From: Amycolatopsis aidingensis | GTDB taxonomy: Bacteria; Actinomycetota; Actinomycetes; Mycobacteriales; Pseudonocardiaceae | Assembly (NCBI RefSeq): GCF_018885265.1 | Contig: NZ_CP076538.1 | Coordinates: 682,001-746,000 of the forward strand | Direction: 5' to 3' | DNA length: 64,000 bases | Shown here: piece after piece, positions 17,338 through 25,922 of the stretch | Numbering within the stretch: position 1 is the stretch's first letter | How the letters are laid out: each line of letters starts with the position of its first letter | The notes under the pieces: model-generated | Told to the model about the DNA's origin: nothing | Database searches by the model: none | What the model saw: the letters and a program-made list of their open reading frames with translations, nothing else | Made by a program: the position numbers and the translations under genes

Positions 17338-17961
17338 TCACTCCCTGCCACCGGTCGGCTGGTTGAACCGCCGAATCGCGGTGTTCTCGCCATCGACCCT
17401 GAGCTCGGTGAGTGCGCAGTTGTCCATCCGGGGGAACACCCTGCGGTAGTTCCGCAGCGGGATGCCGACCAGTTCGCACAGGGTCAGCCGCAGCAGGGTG
17501 TTGTGCGCGACCACCAGCACCGGGCCTGCCCCGGACTCGGCCTCGGCGATCGCCCGCAGCGCGGCGGCACCCCGTTTCGCGGCCTGCTCCGGCGGCTCCG
17601 ACCCTGGGAAGGCGTCGCGCACCGGGTCGGCGCGGAACCGCGCCACCAGTTCCGGGTCCACCTCCTCAAGTGTGCGCCCCTCCACCGCGCCGAAGTGCAC
17701 CTCGCGCAGGTCCTCGACCACCAGCGGGCGCAACCCGAGCGCGGTGGCGGCCGGGCGAGCGGTGTGCAGCGCACGCTGCTGCGGGGAGCAGTACAGCGCA
17801 TCCGGCCTGCGTGCGGCGGGTAGCGCGGCGAGGAAGCAGGCCAGCGTCTCCGCCTGCGCCATCCCGGTGGCCGTCAGCGCCACCTCGCTGGTGCCTGCGT
17901 AGCGGTTCTCGGCGTGCCACTCGGTCTCGCCGTGCCGCACCAGAAGCAGGTGGGTGCTCAT
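17338..17961 (-). CDS. Histidine phosphatase family protein
   Basis: A 207-residue phosphoglycerate-mutase-like phosphatase. The catalytic RHGET motif is at residues 9-13, the second His is in VVAHN near residue 154, and the family acid motif is in REVHFGAVEGRT. The short length and lack of mutase insertions favour a phosphatase. It is the first gene of a two-gene unit with the DeoR regulator. Its promoter region is shared with the divergent HAD-kinase-isomerase operon and contains operator copy 2. A role in clearing stray sugar phosphates is an inference. Confidence 0.85.
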   Translation of the reverse strand: MSTHLLLVRHGETEWHAENRYAGTSEVALTATGMAQAETLACFLAALPAARRPDALYCSPQQRALHTARPAATALGLRPLVVEDLREVHFGAVEGRTLEEVDPELVARFRADPVRDAFPGSEPPEQAAKRGAAALRAIAEAESGAGPVLVVAHNTLLRLTLCELVGIPLRNYRRVFPRMDNCALTELRVDGENTAIRRFNQPTGGRE

Positions 17962-18009
17962 CGTTCCCTCCGGATGTAACAGTCAGGCCGTGACAACTCT
18001 CGTCTACGA

Positions 18010-18022
18010 TGTTAATTTAACG
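18010..18022. promoter_or_regulatory. Putative DeoR operator, copy 2
   Basis: TGTTAATTTAACG shares 12 of 13 bases, in the same orientation, with the palindrome at 16487-16499. It lies in the 89-bp divergent promoter region between the histidine-phosphatase/DeoR unit (minus) and the HAD/DhaKL/RpiB operon (plus), 28 bp before the HAD start codon. That position can repress both directions. Confidence 0.65.
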
Positions 18023-18050
18023 ATAACCATGTGAAAGGGGTTGTTACACC

Positions 18051-18734
18051 ATGGCACTGGCCGCGGTCGTGTTCGACATGGACGGGGTCCTCGTCGACAG
18101 CGAACACCTCTGGGAAGAGAACTGGGCGGCGTACGCGGCCCGGCACGGGGTCCAGTGGACCGCCGAGGACACGGCCACGGTGCAGGGGATGAGCGCCCCG
18201 GAATGGGCCGGTTACCTTGCCGAGCGCAGCGGCACCCCGGAAACCGCCGAACAGGTGGAGCGGGCCGTGGTGGACGGCATGATCGCCGCGATCGAGGCGG
18301 GCGAGGCCCCGCTGCTGCCAGGGGCCGACGCGATGGTGCGGGACTGCGCGGCCAGGGTCCCGGTGGCGCTGGCCTCCTCGGCCGCCCGGCGGGTGATCGA
18401 CGCGATCCTGCACACCCACGGGCTGACCGGCGAGTTCACCGCCACGGTATCCAGCGCCGAGGTGGCGCGGGGCAAACCGAGCCCGGACGTCTATCTCGCG
18501 GCGGCAGAGCGGCTCGGGTACGGCGGAGCCGAATGCCTCGGGGTCGAGGACTCCAGCAACGGCATCCGGGCCGCGGCGGCCGCCCGGTTGACCGTGATCG
18601 CCCTGCCAAACCCGGCCTACCCGCCCAAACCGGACGCGCTGGAGCTGGCCAGTGCGGTGGCCACGGACAACGACGACGTGCGCAGGAAGCTGCTGGCCTA
18701 CCTGGCGGGCGAGCTGGTGGGGAGGGGAGCATGA
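18051..18734 (+). CDS. HAD-superfamily hydrolase (beta-phosphoglucomutase-like)
   Basis: A 227-residue HAD-IA protein. Motif I is FDMDGVLVDSE (residues 8-18), motif II LASSA, motif III GKPSPDVY and motif IV GVEDSSNGI. The cap is helical, as in sugar-phosphate phosphatases and beta-phosphoglucomutases. It is the first gene of the plus-strand operon behind operator copy 2, with AAAGGGG about 11 nt before its ATG. With the divergent histidine phosphatase it makes two phosphatases in one catabolic locus, which is unusual. Confidence 0.86.
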   Translation: MALAAVVFDMDGVLVDSEHLWEENWAAYAARHGVQWTAEDTATVQGMSAPEWAGYLAERSGTPETAEQVERAVVDGMIAAIEAGEAPLLPGADAMVRDCAARVPVALASSAARRVIDAILHTHGLTGEFTATVSSAEVARGKPSPDVYLAAAERLGYGGAECLGVEDSSNGIRAAAAARLTVIALPNPAYPPKPDALELASAVATDNDDVRRKLLAYLAGELVGRGA

Positions 18735-18819
18735 CGCCACTTGTGTCAACTCGCGGCAGTCAGGGCGACCACAACGCGCGCTCTCGGCTGGAGGCGCGCG
18801 AAGCCGCGGAGGAGGCAGC

Positions 18820-20508
18820 ATGACCGTCCTCGGCTCGGCGGAGACCTTCAAACGCGACTGGCTGGACGGCTTCGTCACCGCATACGGCCGCACCGTGCGC
18901 AAGGTGCCGGATGCCTACGGGGTGATCGGCAGGCAGGTGCCGCGCCGGGGCAAGGTGGCCGTGGTGATCGGCGGGGGCTGCGGGCACTACCCGGCCTTCG
19001 CCGGGCTGGTCGGCCCCGGCCTCGCCGACGGCGCCGTGGTGGGCGACGTGTTCACCAGCCCCAGCGCCGAGCAGGTCTACCGCACCGCAAGGGCCGCCGA
19101 TGGCGGCGCAGGGGTGCTCCTCGGCTACGGCAACTACCAGGGCGATGTGCTGCACTTCGGGCTGGCCGCGCGCAGGCTGGCCGCCGAGGGCATCGACAGC
19201 CGCACCATCCTGGTCACCGACGACATCGCCAGCGGGCCTGCGGAGCAGGCCGAGCGCAGGCGCGGGGTGGCTGGCGACTTCCTGGTCTTCAAGATCGCCG
19301 GGGCCGCCGCCGAGCGCGGCGACGACCTTGCCGGGGTGCACGCGGCAGCGGTCAAGGCCAATGCGAACACCCGCACTTTCGGGGTCGCCTTCGGCGGCTG
19401 CACCCTGCCGGGCGCGGCCGAACCGCTGTTCACCGTGGATCCCGGTGCGATGGAGCTGGGGCTGGGCATCCACGGTGAGCCCGGGGTGCGCACGGTGGAC
19501 CGGCTGGACGCCCGCGCGCTGGCCGACGAGCTGGTGGACGGCTTGCTTCCGGAGCTGCCTGCGCACGACGGCCGGGTGGTCGTGCTGCTGAACGGCCTCG
19601 GCCGCACCAAGTACGAGGAGATGTTCGTCGCCTACACCCGGGTGCACGAGCGGCTGGCCGCGGCCGGGCTCAGCCCGCTGCACACCGAGGTCGGTGAGTT
19701 CGTCACCTCGCTGGACATGGCCGGGGTTTCGCTGTCGGTCATGGTGCTGGACGACGAACTCGCCGAGCTGTACGCCGCGCCCTGTGACAGCCCCGGCTAC
19801 CGCAGCACCGGGGCGGTGCTGGAGCGGGTCGAGGCGGAGTCCACCGTGGACGGCTATGCCACCGACTCCACTCGCGGCGGTGTGCTGGACCGGCTGCTGA
19901 CCAGTGCACTGGAGTCCATCGAGGACAACGAGGCCGAGCTTGGCAGGCTGGACGCGGTCGCCGCGGACGGCGACCACGGGCTGGGCATCAGCAGGGGAAT
20001 GCGGGCGGCCGTTGCCGCCGCCCGGCATGCGGAGGCGAGCGGCGCCTGCGTCCCGGACGCCCTGCTGCGGGCCGGTACCGCGCTGGCCGATGCCGCGGGC
20101 GGCGCCTCCGGCGCGCTGTACGGGGTGCTGCTCGCCGAGACCGGGGCCGGGCTGCGCGGCCTGCCCGAGATCACCGCGGTGGCGCTGGCCGAGGCGGTGG
20201 ACCGGGCCGCGCGGGCCTTCGTCCAGCTCGGTGGGGCGGAACCGGGGGAGAAGACGATGCTGGACGCGATCGAACCCTTCCGGGTGACCCTGCGTGCCGA
20301 GGCGGATGCGGGCAGCGGCCTCGCGCGGGCCTGGCGCACGGCGGCAGCTGCCGCGACCGCGGCGGCGGCGGAGACCGCGAACCTGGTGCCCGCCAAGGGA
20401 AGGGCGGCCCGGCTGGCGGAGAAGAGCAAGGGCCACGCCGACCCGGGTGCGACCTCGTTCGCGCTCATCGTCACGGCGGTCGGCGCGGAGTTGGGAAAGG
20501 ACGGCTGA
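18820..20508 (+). CDS. Fused DhaK-DhaL ketose kinase (erythrulose/dihydroxyacetone kinase type)
   Basis: A 562-residue ATP-dependent kinase with both domains fused. The N-terminal DhaK domain (about 1-330) has GGGCGHYP (51-58) and the substrate-binding His in LGLGIHGEPG (H218, the family's hemiaminal His). The C-terminal DhaL domain (about 350-562) has the Mg/ADP motif AADGDHGLG and the AGGASGALYG loop. The layout matches bacterial single-chain kinases, including the L- and D-erythrulose kinases described in Mycobacterium smegmatis tetritol pathways. Start at 18820 because GGAGGAGG precedes it; the frame is open further upstream but overlaps the HAD gene. It overlaps the isomerase start in a TGATG junction. 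Confidence 0.9.
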   Translation: MTVLGSAETFKRDWLDGFVTAYGRTVRKVPDAYGVIGRQVPRRGKVAVVIGGGCGHYPAFAGLVGPGLADGAVVGDVFTSPSAEQVYRTARAADGGAGVLLGYGNYQGDVLHFGLAARRLAAEGIDSRTILVTDDIASGPAEQAERRRGVAGDFLVFKIAGAAAERGDDLAGVHAAAVKANANTRTFGVAFGGCTLPGAAEPLFTVDPGAMELGLGIHGEPGVRTVDRLDARALADELVDGLLPELPAHDGRVVVLLNGLGRTKYEEMFVAYTRVHERLAAAGLSPLHTEVGEFVTSLDMAGVSLSVMVLDDELAELYAAPCDSPGYRSTGAVLERVEAESTVDGYATDSTRGGVLDRLLTSALESIEDNEAELGRLDAVAADGDHGLGISRGMRAAVAAARHAEASGACVPDALLRAGTALADAAGGASGALYGVLLAETGAGLRGLPEITAVALAEAVDRAARAFVQLGGAEPGEKTMLDAIEPFRVTLRAEADAGSGLARAWRTAAAAATAAAAETANLVPAKGRAARLAEKSKGHADPGATSFALIVTAVGAELGKDG

Positions 20509-20972
20509 TGCGGATCGTGGTCGCGGCGGACAATGCCGGTGTGGAGCTCAAGAACGTGGTGCGGGACCTGCTGCGTACCGATGGCAGGGTGACCGAGGTG
20601 ACTGACCTCGGCGTGGCCGACGCGGGCGACGACCGGGCGTACCCGGTGCTCGGGCTGGCCGCCGCCGAGGCGATCGCGCGCGGCGAGGCCGACCGGGGCG
20701 TGCTGGTGTGCGGCACCGGTATCGGTGTGGCGATCTCGGCGAACAAGGTGCCGGGCGTGCGCGCCACAGTGGCGCACGACTCCTACTCCGCCGAGCGCTC
20801 GATCAAGTCCAACGACTGTCAGATCATCACCTTCGGTGCACGGGTGATCGGCCCTGAACTGGCCAAGAAGATCGTCACCGAATGGGTCGGCCACCGGTTC
20901 GACCCGGAGTCGGCCAGCGCGAGCAAGGTCGCGCACATCACCGACTACGAACGGGCCCACGCGGCCTCCTGA
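20508..20972 (+). CDS. RpiB/LacAB-family sugar-phosphate isomerase
   Basis: A 154-residue aldose-ketose isomerase. The family signature CGTGIGVAISANKVPGVRA (about 72-90) includes the catalytic Cys, and the ADNAG motif at 7-11 and HDSYSAERS at about 94 are as expected. The usual substrate is ribose-5-phosphate, but close relatives isomerise D-erythrulose 4-phosphate to D-erythrose 4-phosphate. Direct overlap with the ketose kinase gene (TGATG) strongly suggests that it acts on that kinase's product. Substrate assignment is inference. Confidence 0.88.
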   Translation: MRIVVAADNAGVELKNVVRDLLRTDGRVTEVTDLGVADAGDDRAYPVLGLAAAEAIARGEADRGVLVCGTGIGVAISANKVPGVRATVAHDSYSAERSIKSNDCQIITFGARVIGPELAKKIVTEWVGHRFDPESASASKVAHITDYERAHAAS

Positions 20973-20996
20973 ACAGGTACGAGCGCGAGAGGAACA

Positions 20997-22037
20997 ATGA
21001 TGTTGCGGATACTCGCCGCGGGGGACGAGTTCGTCGGTACCGGGCTGCTGCGGGAGGCGGTACGCGCGGAATCGGGGGTCGAGCCCGAGTTCACCGAGCT
21101 TTCCCTGCCCTGGCCGGTCGAGCCCTTCGGCCCGGTCGGCAATGTCCAGGAGGCCAGCGGCACCGAGCGGCAGGTGATCGACGCCCTGGGCGATGCCGAG
21201 GTGGCGGTGACCCAGATGGCGCCCTTCACCAAGCAGGTCTTCGCCGCCGCGCCCGGGCTGAAGCTGGTCTCGGTCTGCCGCGGCGGGCCGGTCAACGTCG
21301 ACCTCACCGCCGCCACCGAGGCCGGGGTCGCGGTGACCTACGCGCCGGGGCGCAACGCCACCGCGGCCGCCGAGTTCGCGATCGGGATGATTCTGGCCGC
21401 CATGCGCCGTATCTCCACCTCCTCGGCCGAGCTGCTGGCCGGGGACTGGCGTGGGGACTACTACGCCTACGACAACGCGGGGATCGAACTCGAGGGCACC
21501 ACCGTGGGCCTGGTCGGCTACGGGGCGATCGGCTCCAGGGTGGCCAGGGTGCTGGTGGCCTTCGGTGCCAGGGTGCTGGTCGCCGATCCCTACGCCGACC
21601 CGGCAACGGTGGCCGCCGACGGTGCGGGCCTGGTCCAGCTGGACGACCTGCTGCGGCGCAGCCGGGTGGTCAGCCTGCACGCCCGGCTCACCGAGCAGAC
21701 CAGGCACCTGATCGACGCGGCCAAACTGGACCTGCTGCCACCGGGTGCGGTGCTGGTGAACACCGCCCGCGGGGGACTGCTGGACTACCGCCCGCTGCCG
21801 GAGGCACTGCGCTCGGGCAGGCTCGGCGCGCTCGCCCTGGACGTCTACGACGACGAACCGCCGCCCCCGGAGTGGCCGCTGCGCTCCGCGCCGAACGTGA
21901 TCGCCACCCCGCACCTCGCGGGCGCCAGCAGGCAGACCGCCGAGCGGGCCGCCGCCATCGTCGCCGCGGAGGTCGGCCGCTACGCCCGTGGTGAGGCCCT
22001 GCTGAACGTGGCCAACCCCGAAGTCCTCGGGCAGTGA
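20997..22037 (+). CDS. D-2-hydroxyacid dehydrogenase
   Basis: A 346-residue NAD(P)-dependent dehydrogenase of the phosphoglycerate-dehydrogenase family. The Rossmann motif is VGYGAIGSRVA (about residues 179-189). Catalytic Arg is in VNTARGGLLD, the acidic residue in DVYDDEP, and the catalytic His in TPHLAGAS. CRGGPVNVD is the substrate-loop motif. It has no ACT domain, so it is not a full-length SerA. It follows the isomerase by 24 nt and overlaps the next kinase start, so it belongs to the same operon. It may handle a sugar acid or 2-ketoacid made in the pathway. Confidence 0.85.
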   Translation: MMLRILAAGDEFVGTGLLREAVRAESGVEPEFTELSLPWPVEPFGPVGNVQEASGTERQVIDALGDAEVAVTQMAPFTKQVFAAAPGLKLVSVCRGGPVNVDLTAATEAGVAVTYAPGRNATAAAEFAIGMILAAMRRISTSSAELLAGDWRGDYYAYDNAGIELEGTTVGLVGYGAIGSRVARVLVAFGARVLVADPYADPATVAADGAGLVQLDDLLRRSRVVSLHARLTEQTRHLIDAAKLDLLPPGAVLVNTARGGLLDYRPLPEALRSGRLGALALDVYDDEPPPPEWPLRSAPNVIATPHLAGASRQTAERAAAIVAAEVGRYARGEALLNVANPEVLGQ

Positions 22038-23494
22038 CCATGTCGCACATCATCGGCGTGGATATCGGCACCTCGTTGACCAAGGCGGTGGTCTTCGACT
22101 CGGCCGGGGTCTCGATCGCCCAGGCCTGCACCCGCTCCGAGGTGCACCACCTGCCCGGCGGGCTGGTCGAGCAGGATCTCGAGCAGGTGCTCGGCACGGT
22201 GGCCACCGTGGTGCGCGAGGTGGCGGGGCAGCTCGACGGTGGCGTCGCCGCGCTCGCGCTGACCGGTCAGGGCGACGGGCTGTGGCTACGCGACGCCGCG
22301 GGCAACCAGGTGCGCCCGGCGATCTCCTGGCTGGACGGCAGGGCCAACTCGCTGCTGGCCAAATGGCAGGCCAGCGGGGTGACCAGGGAGGTCTTCCGGC
22401 GCACCGCCTCCGGGATGTTCCCCGGCTGCGCCGCCGCCATCATGTCCTACCTGGACAGTCACGAGCCGGAGTCCCTCGACCGCGCGGCGGTCGCCGGATA
22501 CTGCGTGGACGCGGTGGTGCAGCGGCTCACCGGCGAGATCACCGTGGACGCCTCGGATGCCTCGCTGCCCTTCCTGAACCCGGCCACCCGCCGGTACGAG
22601 GAGCAGGCGATCGCGGCCTGCGGGCTGGCGCACCGGCGCGGCCTGCTGGCCGAGCCCGCCCCACCGCGGACGGTGTTCCGGCTGCACGCGGCCGGTGCCG
22701 AACTGCTCGGCCTTCCTGCCGGGCTGCCGGTCACCGCGGGCCCGTTCGACCTGCCCGCCTGCGCGATCGGGGCCGGGGTGCGTGAGCCGGGGGACGGGAT
22801 CCTCACCGCGGGCACCACCCTGGCCTGCCAGGTGCTCACCGGCGAGGCCGGGTTCGATCCGGATGGCGAGCCAGCCGGGATGTTCCTGTGCACCCCGAAC
22901 GAGGGCGAGTTCCTGCGCGCGATGCCCGCGATGGTGGGCACCGCGAGCATCGACTGGGCCTGCTCGCTGCTCGGTGTCGACGTCGAGGACGTGGAGCGGC
23001 TGCTCGGGCAGAGCGCTCCGGGCGCGGGCGGGGTGCGGGCGCTGCCGTTCCTTTCCACCTCGGGGGAACGGGCGCCGTTCGTGGACGCCGCGGCGCGGGC
23101 CCAGTTCTCCGGGCTCAGCCTGGAGACATCCAGGGCCGATGTGCTGCGCGCGCTGTGCGAGGCGGTGGCCTACGCGGCCCGGCACTGCTTCGAGGCCGCC
23201 GGGCTCACCGGGCGGCTGTACGCCAACGGCGGCGGGGTCCGCTCAGCGGAGTGGACCCGGATCTTCGCCGACGTGCTCGGCAGGCCGATCATCGTTCCCG
23301 GTGATCCCGGGGTCGGCGCGCGGGGAGCGGTGCTGGTCGCGGCGGAGGCGCTGGGGCAGCCGTTCGACGTGGACCTGTGGGTGGAAAACTCGCGTACGGT
23401 CGAGATACGGCCGGAGAATGTCGAGTTCTACCAACAGGGTTACGCGGACTACCAGACCTCACTGTCCGCTGCCCGCGGACTGTGGAGCCTGTGA
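22034..23494 (+). CDS. FGGY-family carbohydrate kinase (B)
   Basis: A 486-residue sugar kinase. VDIGTSLTKAVVFD is the N-terminal phosphate-binding motif, TGQGDGLWL and SWLDGRAN form the substrate side, and GTTLACQVL and NGGGVRSAEWTRI are C-domain motifs. It differs clearly from kinase A at 13.7-15.1 kb, so the locus has two distinct FGGY kinases plus a DhaKL kinase. The GTG at 22034 overlaps the upstream stop (GTGA), while an ATG at 22040 is an alternative start. It abuts the aldolase gene without any gap. Confidence 0.86.
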   Translation: MTMSHIIGVDIGTSLTKAVVFDSAGVSIAQACTRSEVHHLPGGLVEQDLEQVLGTVATVVREVAGQLDGGVAALALTGQGDGLWLRDAAGNQVRPAISWLDGRANSLLAKWQASGVTREVFRRTASGMFPGCAAAIMSYLDSHEPESLDRAAVAGYCVDAVVQRLTGEITVDASDASLPFLNPATRRYEEQAIAACGLAHRRGLLAEPAPPRTVFRLHAAGAELLGLPAGLPVTAGPFDLPACAIGAGVREPGDGILTAGTTLACQVLTGEAGFDPDGEPAGMFLCTPNEGEFLRAMPAMVGTASIDWACSLLGVDVEDVERLLGQSAPGAGGVRALPFLSTSGERAPFVDAAARAQFSGLSLETSRADVLRALCEAVAYAARHCFEAAGLTGRLYANGGGVRSAEWTRIFADVLGRPIIVPGDPGVGARGAVLVAAEALGQPFDVDLWVENSRTVEIRPENVEFYQQGYADYQTSLSAARGLWSL

Positions 23495-24151
23495 ATGCTG
23501 CTGGAGGACGAGCGCGCCGCGGTATGCGAGTACGCGCGCAGGATGACCGCCGACGGCCTGGTGGTCGGCACCTCGGGGAATGTGTCGGTGCGCTCCGGCG
23601 ACCTGGTCGCCGTGACCCCGACCGGCGTGGACTACGACGCGCTGGCGCCGGGGGATATCACCGTGGTCGACCTTGATGGGTCCGTTGTGGACGGAGAGCT
23701 ACGGCCGACCAGCGAGCTGCCGATGCATCTCACCGTCTACCGCGAGGCGACCGACCCCGATGGCGCACCGGTCGCCGGCGTGGTACACACCCACTCGGTG
23801 CATGCCACGGCGGTGTCCACATTGGTCGACGAGGTACCGCCGATCCACTACATGCTGGCGACGATCGGGCCGAGCGCGCGGGTGGCGAGCTACGCGACCT
23901 ACGGCACCCCGGAGCTGGCCGAGGCGATGCTGGCCGCGCTGGAGGGGCGCCGGGGCTGCCTGCTGGCCAACCACGGCACCGTCACATACGGCAAGGACCT
24001 CGGCGCCGCCTACCACCGCGCCCAGCAGCTGGAGTGGCTCTGCAGGCTCTGGCTGCTCGCCCGCTCGGCGGGTACCCCCACCCTGCTGCCCCAGCCCGAG
24101 ATCGACCACATCGTCACCAAGCTCCGCGGCTACGGCCAGCCCGCCCGCTGA
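23495..24151 (+). CDS. Class II (zinc) aldolase, fuculose/ribulose-phosphate type
   Basis: A 218-residue class II aldolase/adducin-domain protein. GTSGNVS and TPTGVDYD form the phosphate-binding loops, ELPMH carries the catalytic Glu, and HTHS plus the later NHG supply the zinc ligands. Members cleave or epimerise short sugar phosphates such as L-fuculose 1-phosphate or L-ribulose 5-phosphate. Its ATG follows the kinase B stop directly, so kinase B and the aldolase probably act in sequence. The last 22 bp overlap the 3' end of the convergent AraC-type regulator. Confidence 0.87.
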   Translation: MLLEDERAAVCEYARRMTADGLVVGTSGNVSVRSGDLVAVTPTGVDYDALAPGDITVVDLDGSVVDGELRPTSELPMHLTVYREATDPDGAPVAGVVHTHSVHATAVSTLVDEVPPIHYMLATIGPSARVASYATYGTPELAEAMLAALEGRRGCLLANHGTVTYGKDLGAAYHRAQQLEWLCRLWLLARSAGTPTLLPQPEIDHIVTKLRGYGQPAR

Positions 24152-25104
24152 CCCAGCGGCCGGGCTTCGCCGGGGGTGCGTCCGTACTGGTCCCGGAAGA
24201 CCCTGGTGAAGTGCGCCTGGCTGGCGAAGCCCCAGTGGTAGGCGATATCGGCGACGGTGCTGTCCCGCGAGCCGGGGTCGGCCAGCTGCTCGGCGGCCTT
24301 GGCCAGCCTGCGCAGCAGGATGTACCGCGCCGGGGTCACCTCCTCCGGCGCGAACACCCGGCTGAGGTGCCGGGCCGAAATGCCCAGCTGGGCCGCCACC
24401 TGCCCCGCGCACAGCGCCGGGTCGGTCAGCCTGCGCTCGATGAAGTCCTTGGCCAGCGTCAGCAGGGCCGACCCGGCGCCGGGCTGCGTCCCGCCGAGCC
24501 TGCCCGCGATCAACGCGCCGACCAGCTCCAGCGTGCCACGGTCGGACTCCGCGGTGATCGGCCTGCCCGCGGCCAGGTGACCGAGTGCCGAGCGCAGGGC
24601 GGTGAGCGCCGGACGGTCGGCCGCGGAACTCGCGGTGAACCGCATCGGCGCGCTCAGCCCGCCGGGCAGGCAGTACTCGGTGAAGATCTCCCGCGGGATG
24701 TCCACCAGCACCTGGTGCATCGGCGCGGAGAAGCCGAACAGGTAGGAACGACGGGTGTCGTACAGTGCGAGGTCGCCCGCCTTCATCGCGAAGCTGCCGC
24801 CACGGTGCAGGAACACCGCCTCCCCGGACAGCAGCAGGCTGGCGAACACCGAATCCTTCGGCAGCGCCCGGCACATCCCGGGGGTGCGCTCGATGACGTG
24901 CTCGTTGCCCGCGATATCGGCCAGCCGCAGCGCGCCCATGCGCAGGTTGGCCTGCGAGGCGAGCAGCCCCTGCTCGGAGTACGGCGAGACGGTCAGCCCG
25001 ACCAGGGCCTGCCGGTTGTACTCCTGCCAGAAGTCGATCCGCTCCGCGGGCGGCACCGAACGCGTCGACACTTTGGAGATCGTCGAGACCGCGGGTACGG
25101 GCAT
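24130..25104 (-). CDS. AraC-family transcriptional regulator
   Basis: A 324-residue regulator with an N-terminal ligand-binding region like the AraC-binding-like family (residues ~20-190) and a C-terminal double-HTH AraC domain (~220-315, including WGFASQAHFTRVFRDQYGRTPGEAR). It is on the same strand as, and downstream of, the SDR/dehydrogenase/MFS/cupin genes, separated by ~80 bp. It therefore more likely controls that operon than the convergent sugar operon; this is inference. Confidence 0.86.
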   Translation of the reverse strand: MPVPAVSTISKVSTRSVPPAERIDFWQEYNRQALVGLTVSPYSEQGLLASQANLRMGALRLADIAGNEHVIERTPGMCRALPKDSVFASLLLSGEAVFLHRGGSFAMKAGDLALYDTRRSYLFGFSAPMHQVLVDIPREIFTEYCLPGGLSAPMRFTASSAADRPALTALRSALGHLAAGRPITAESDRGTLELVGALIAGRLGGTQPGAGSALLTLAKDFIERRLTDPALCAGQVAAQLGISARHLSRVFAPEEVTPARYILLRRLAKAAEQLADPGSRDSTVADIAYHWGFASQAHFTRVFRDQYGRTPGEARPLGQRAGWP

Positions 25105-25187
25105 CTCGGCCTCCTTGCCGCTCGTGCCCCCTTGCTCTCACCACGGAGCGTAACCCGCGCCGGTGTCCCACGTCACGCCCGCGCCGT

Positions 25188-25922
25188 TCAGCAGGCCAGA
25201 TACCCGCCGTCCACCGGCAGCACCGCCCCGGTGACGTACCCGGCCGCGGGGGAGCACAGGAAGGCGATCACGGCGGCGACCTCGGCCGGGGTGCCGAGGC
25301 GGCCCAGCGGGGTGCGGGCTAGCACGGCCTCGGTGGCCGCCGGGTCGTCCAGCACCCCGCGGGCCAGCGGGGTCACCACGAACCCGGGGGCCACGGCGTT
25401 CACCCGCACCCCCAGCTGGGCGTACTCCGCGGCCAGCGACCTGGTCAGCTGGGACACCCCGCCCTTGCTGGCGCTGTAGGCCGGCCGGTCCCTGCTGCCG
25501 AAGAAGGCGAACATCGAGGACAGGTTGACTATGCTGCCCCGGCTCTCGGCCAGCCGCTCGCGGGCCGCCTCGCTGGCCACCAGCACCGCGCCGAGGTTGA
25601 CCGCGAGCACCCGCTCCCAGGACGCGGCCCGGTACTCCCGCCGGTCCTGGCTGATGCCGGCACAGTTGACCAGGTGGTCGATCCGGTCCGCCGCCGCGAT
25701 CCACCCGGCCAGCCCGGCGGAGTCGGTGACATCGGCCTCGGTCAGCTCGATCCGCTCGTGCGCTGGAAGGTCGCCGGGGTCGGCCGGGGGCAGCCCCAGC
25801 ACCCGGACCCGCGCCCCGAGCTCGGCGAACAGCGCGGCTGTCGCCGCGCCGATCCCCGAGGTCCCGCCGGTGACCAGTACCGTGCCACCGGCGAAGAGGC
25901 CGGGCGCCAGCGCGCCGGTCAC
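25188..25922 (-). CDS. Short-chain dehydrogenase/reductase
   Basis: A 244-residue classical SDR. The cofactor motif is TGGTSGIG (about 18-25), with NCAG at about 88, catalytic Ser in NLSSM, and YSASK containing catalytic Tyr and Lys. The C-terminus LPVDGGYLAC is typical. A non-acidic residue after the second strand does not strongly decide NAD versus NADP. The GTG at 25922 overlaps the stop of the Zn-dehydrogenase (GTGA). The longer open frame upstream is a shadow of that gene. It probably interconverts an alcohol and ketone in the same pathway. Confidence 0.87.
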   Translation of the reverse strand: MTGALAPGLFAGGTVLVTGGTSGIGAATAALFAELGARVRVLGLPPADPGDLPAHERIELTEADVTDSAGLAGWIAAADRIDHLVNCAGISQDRREYRAASWERVLAVNLGAVLVASEAARERLAESRGSIVNLSSMFAFFGSRDRPAYSASKGGVSQLTRSLAAEYAQLGVRVNAVAPGFVVTPLARGVLDDPAATEAVLARTPLGRLGTPAEVAAVIAFLCSPAAGYVTGAVLPVDGGYLAC

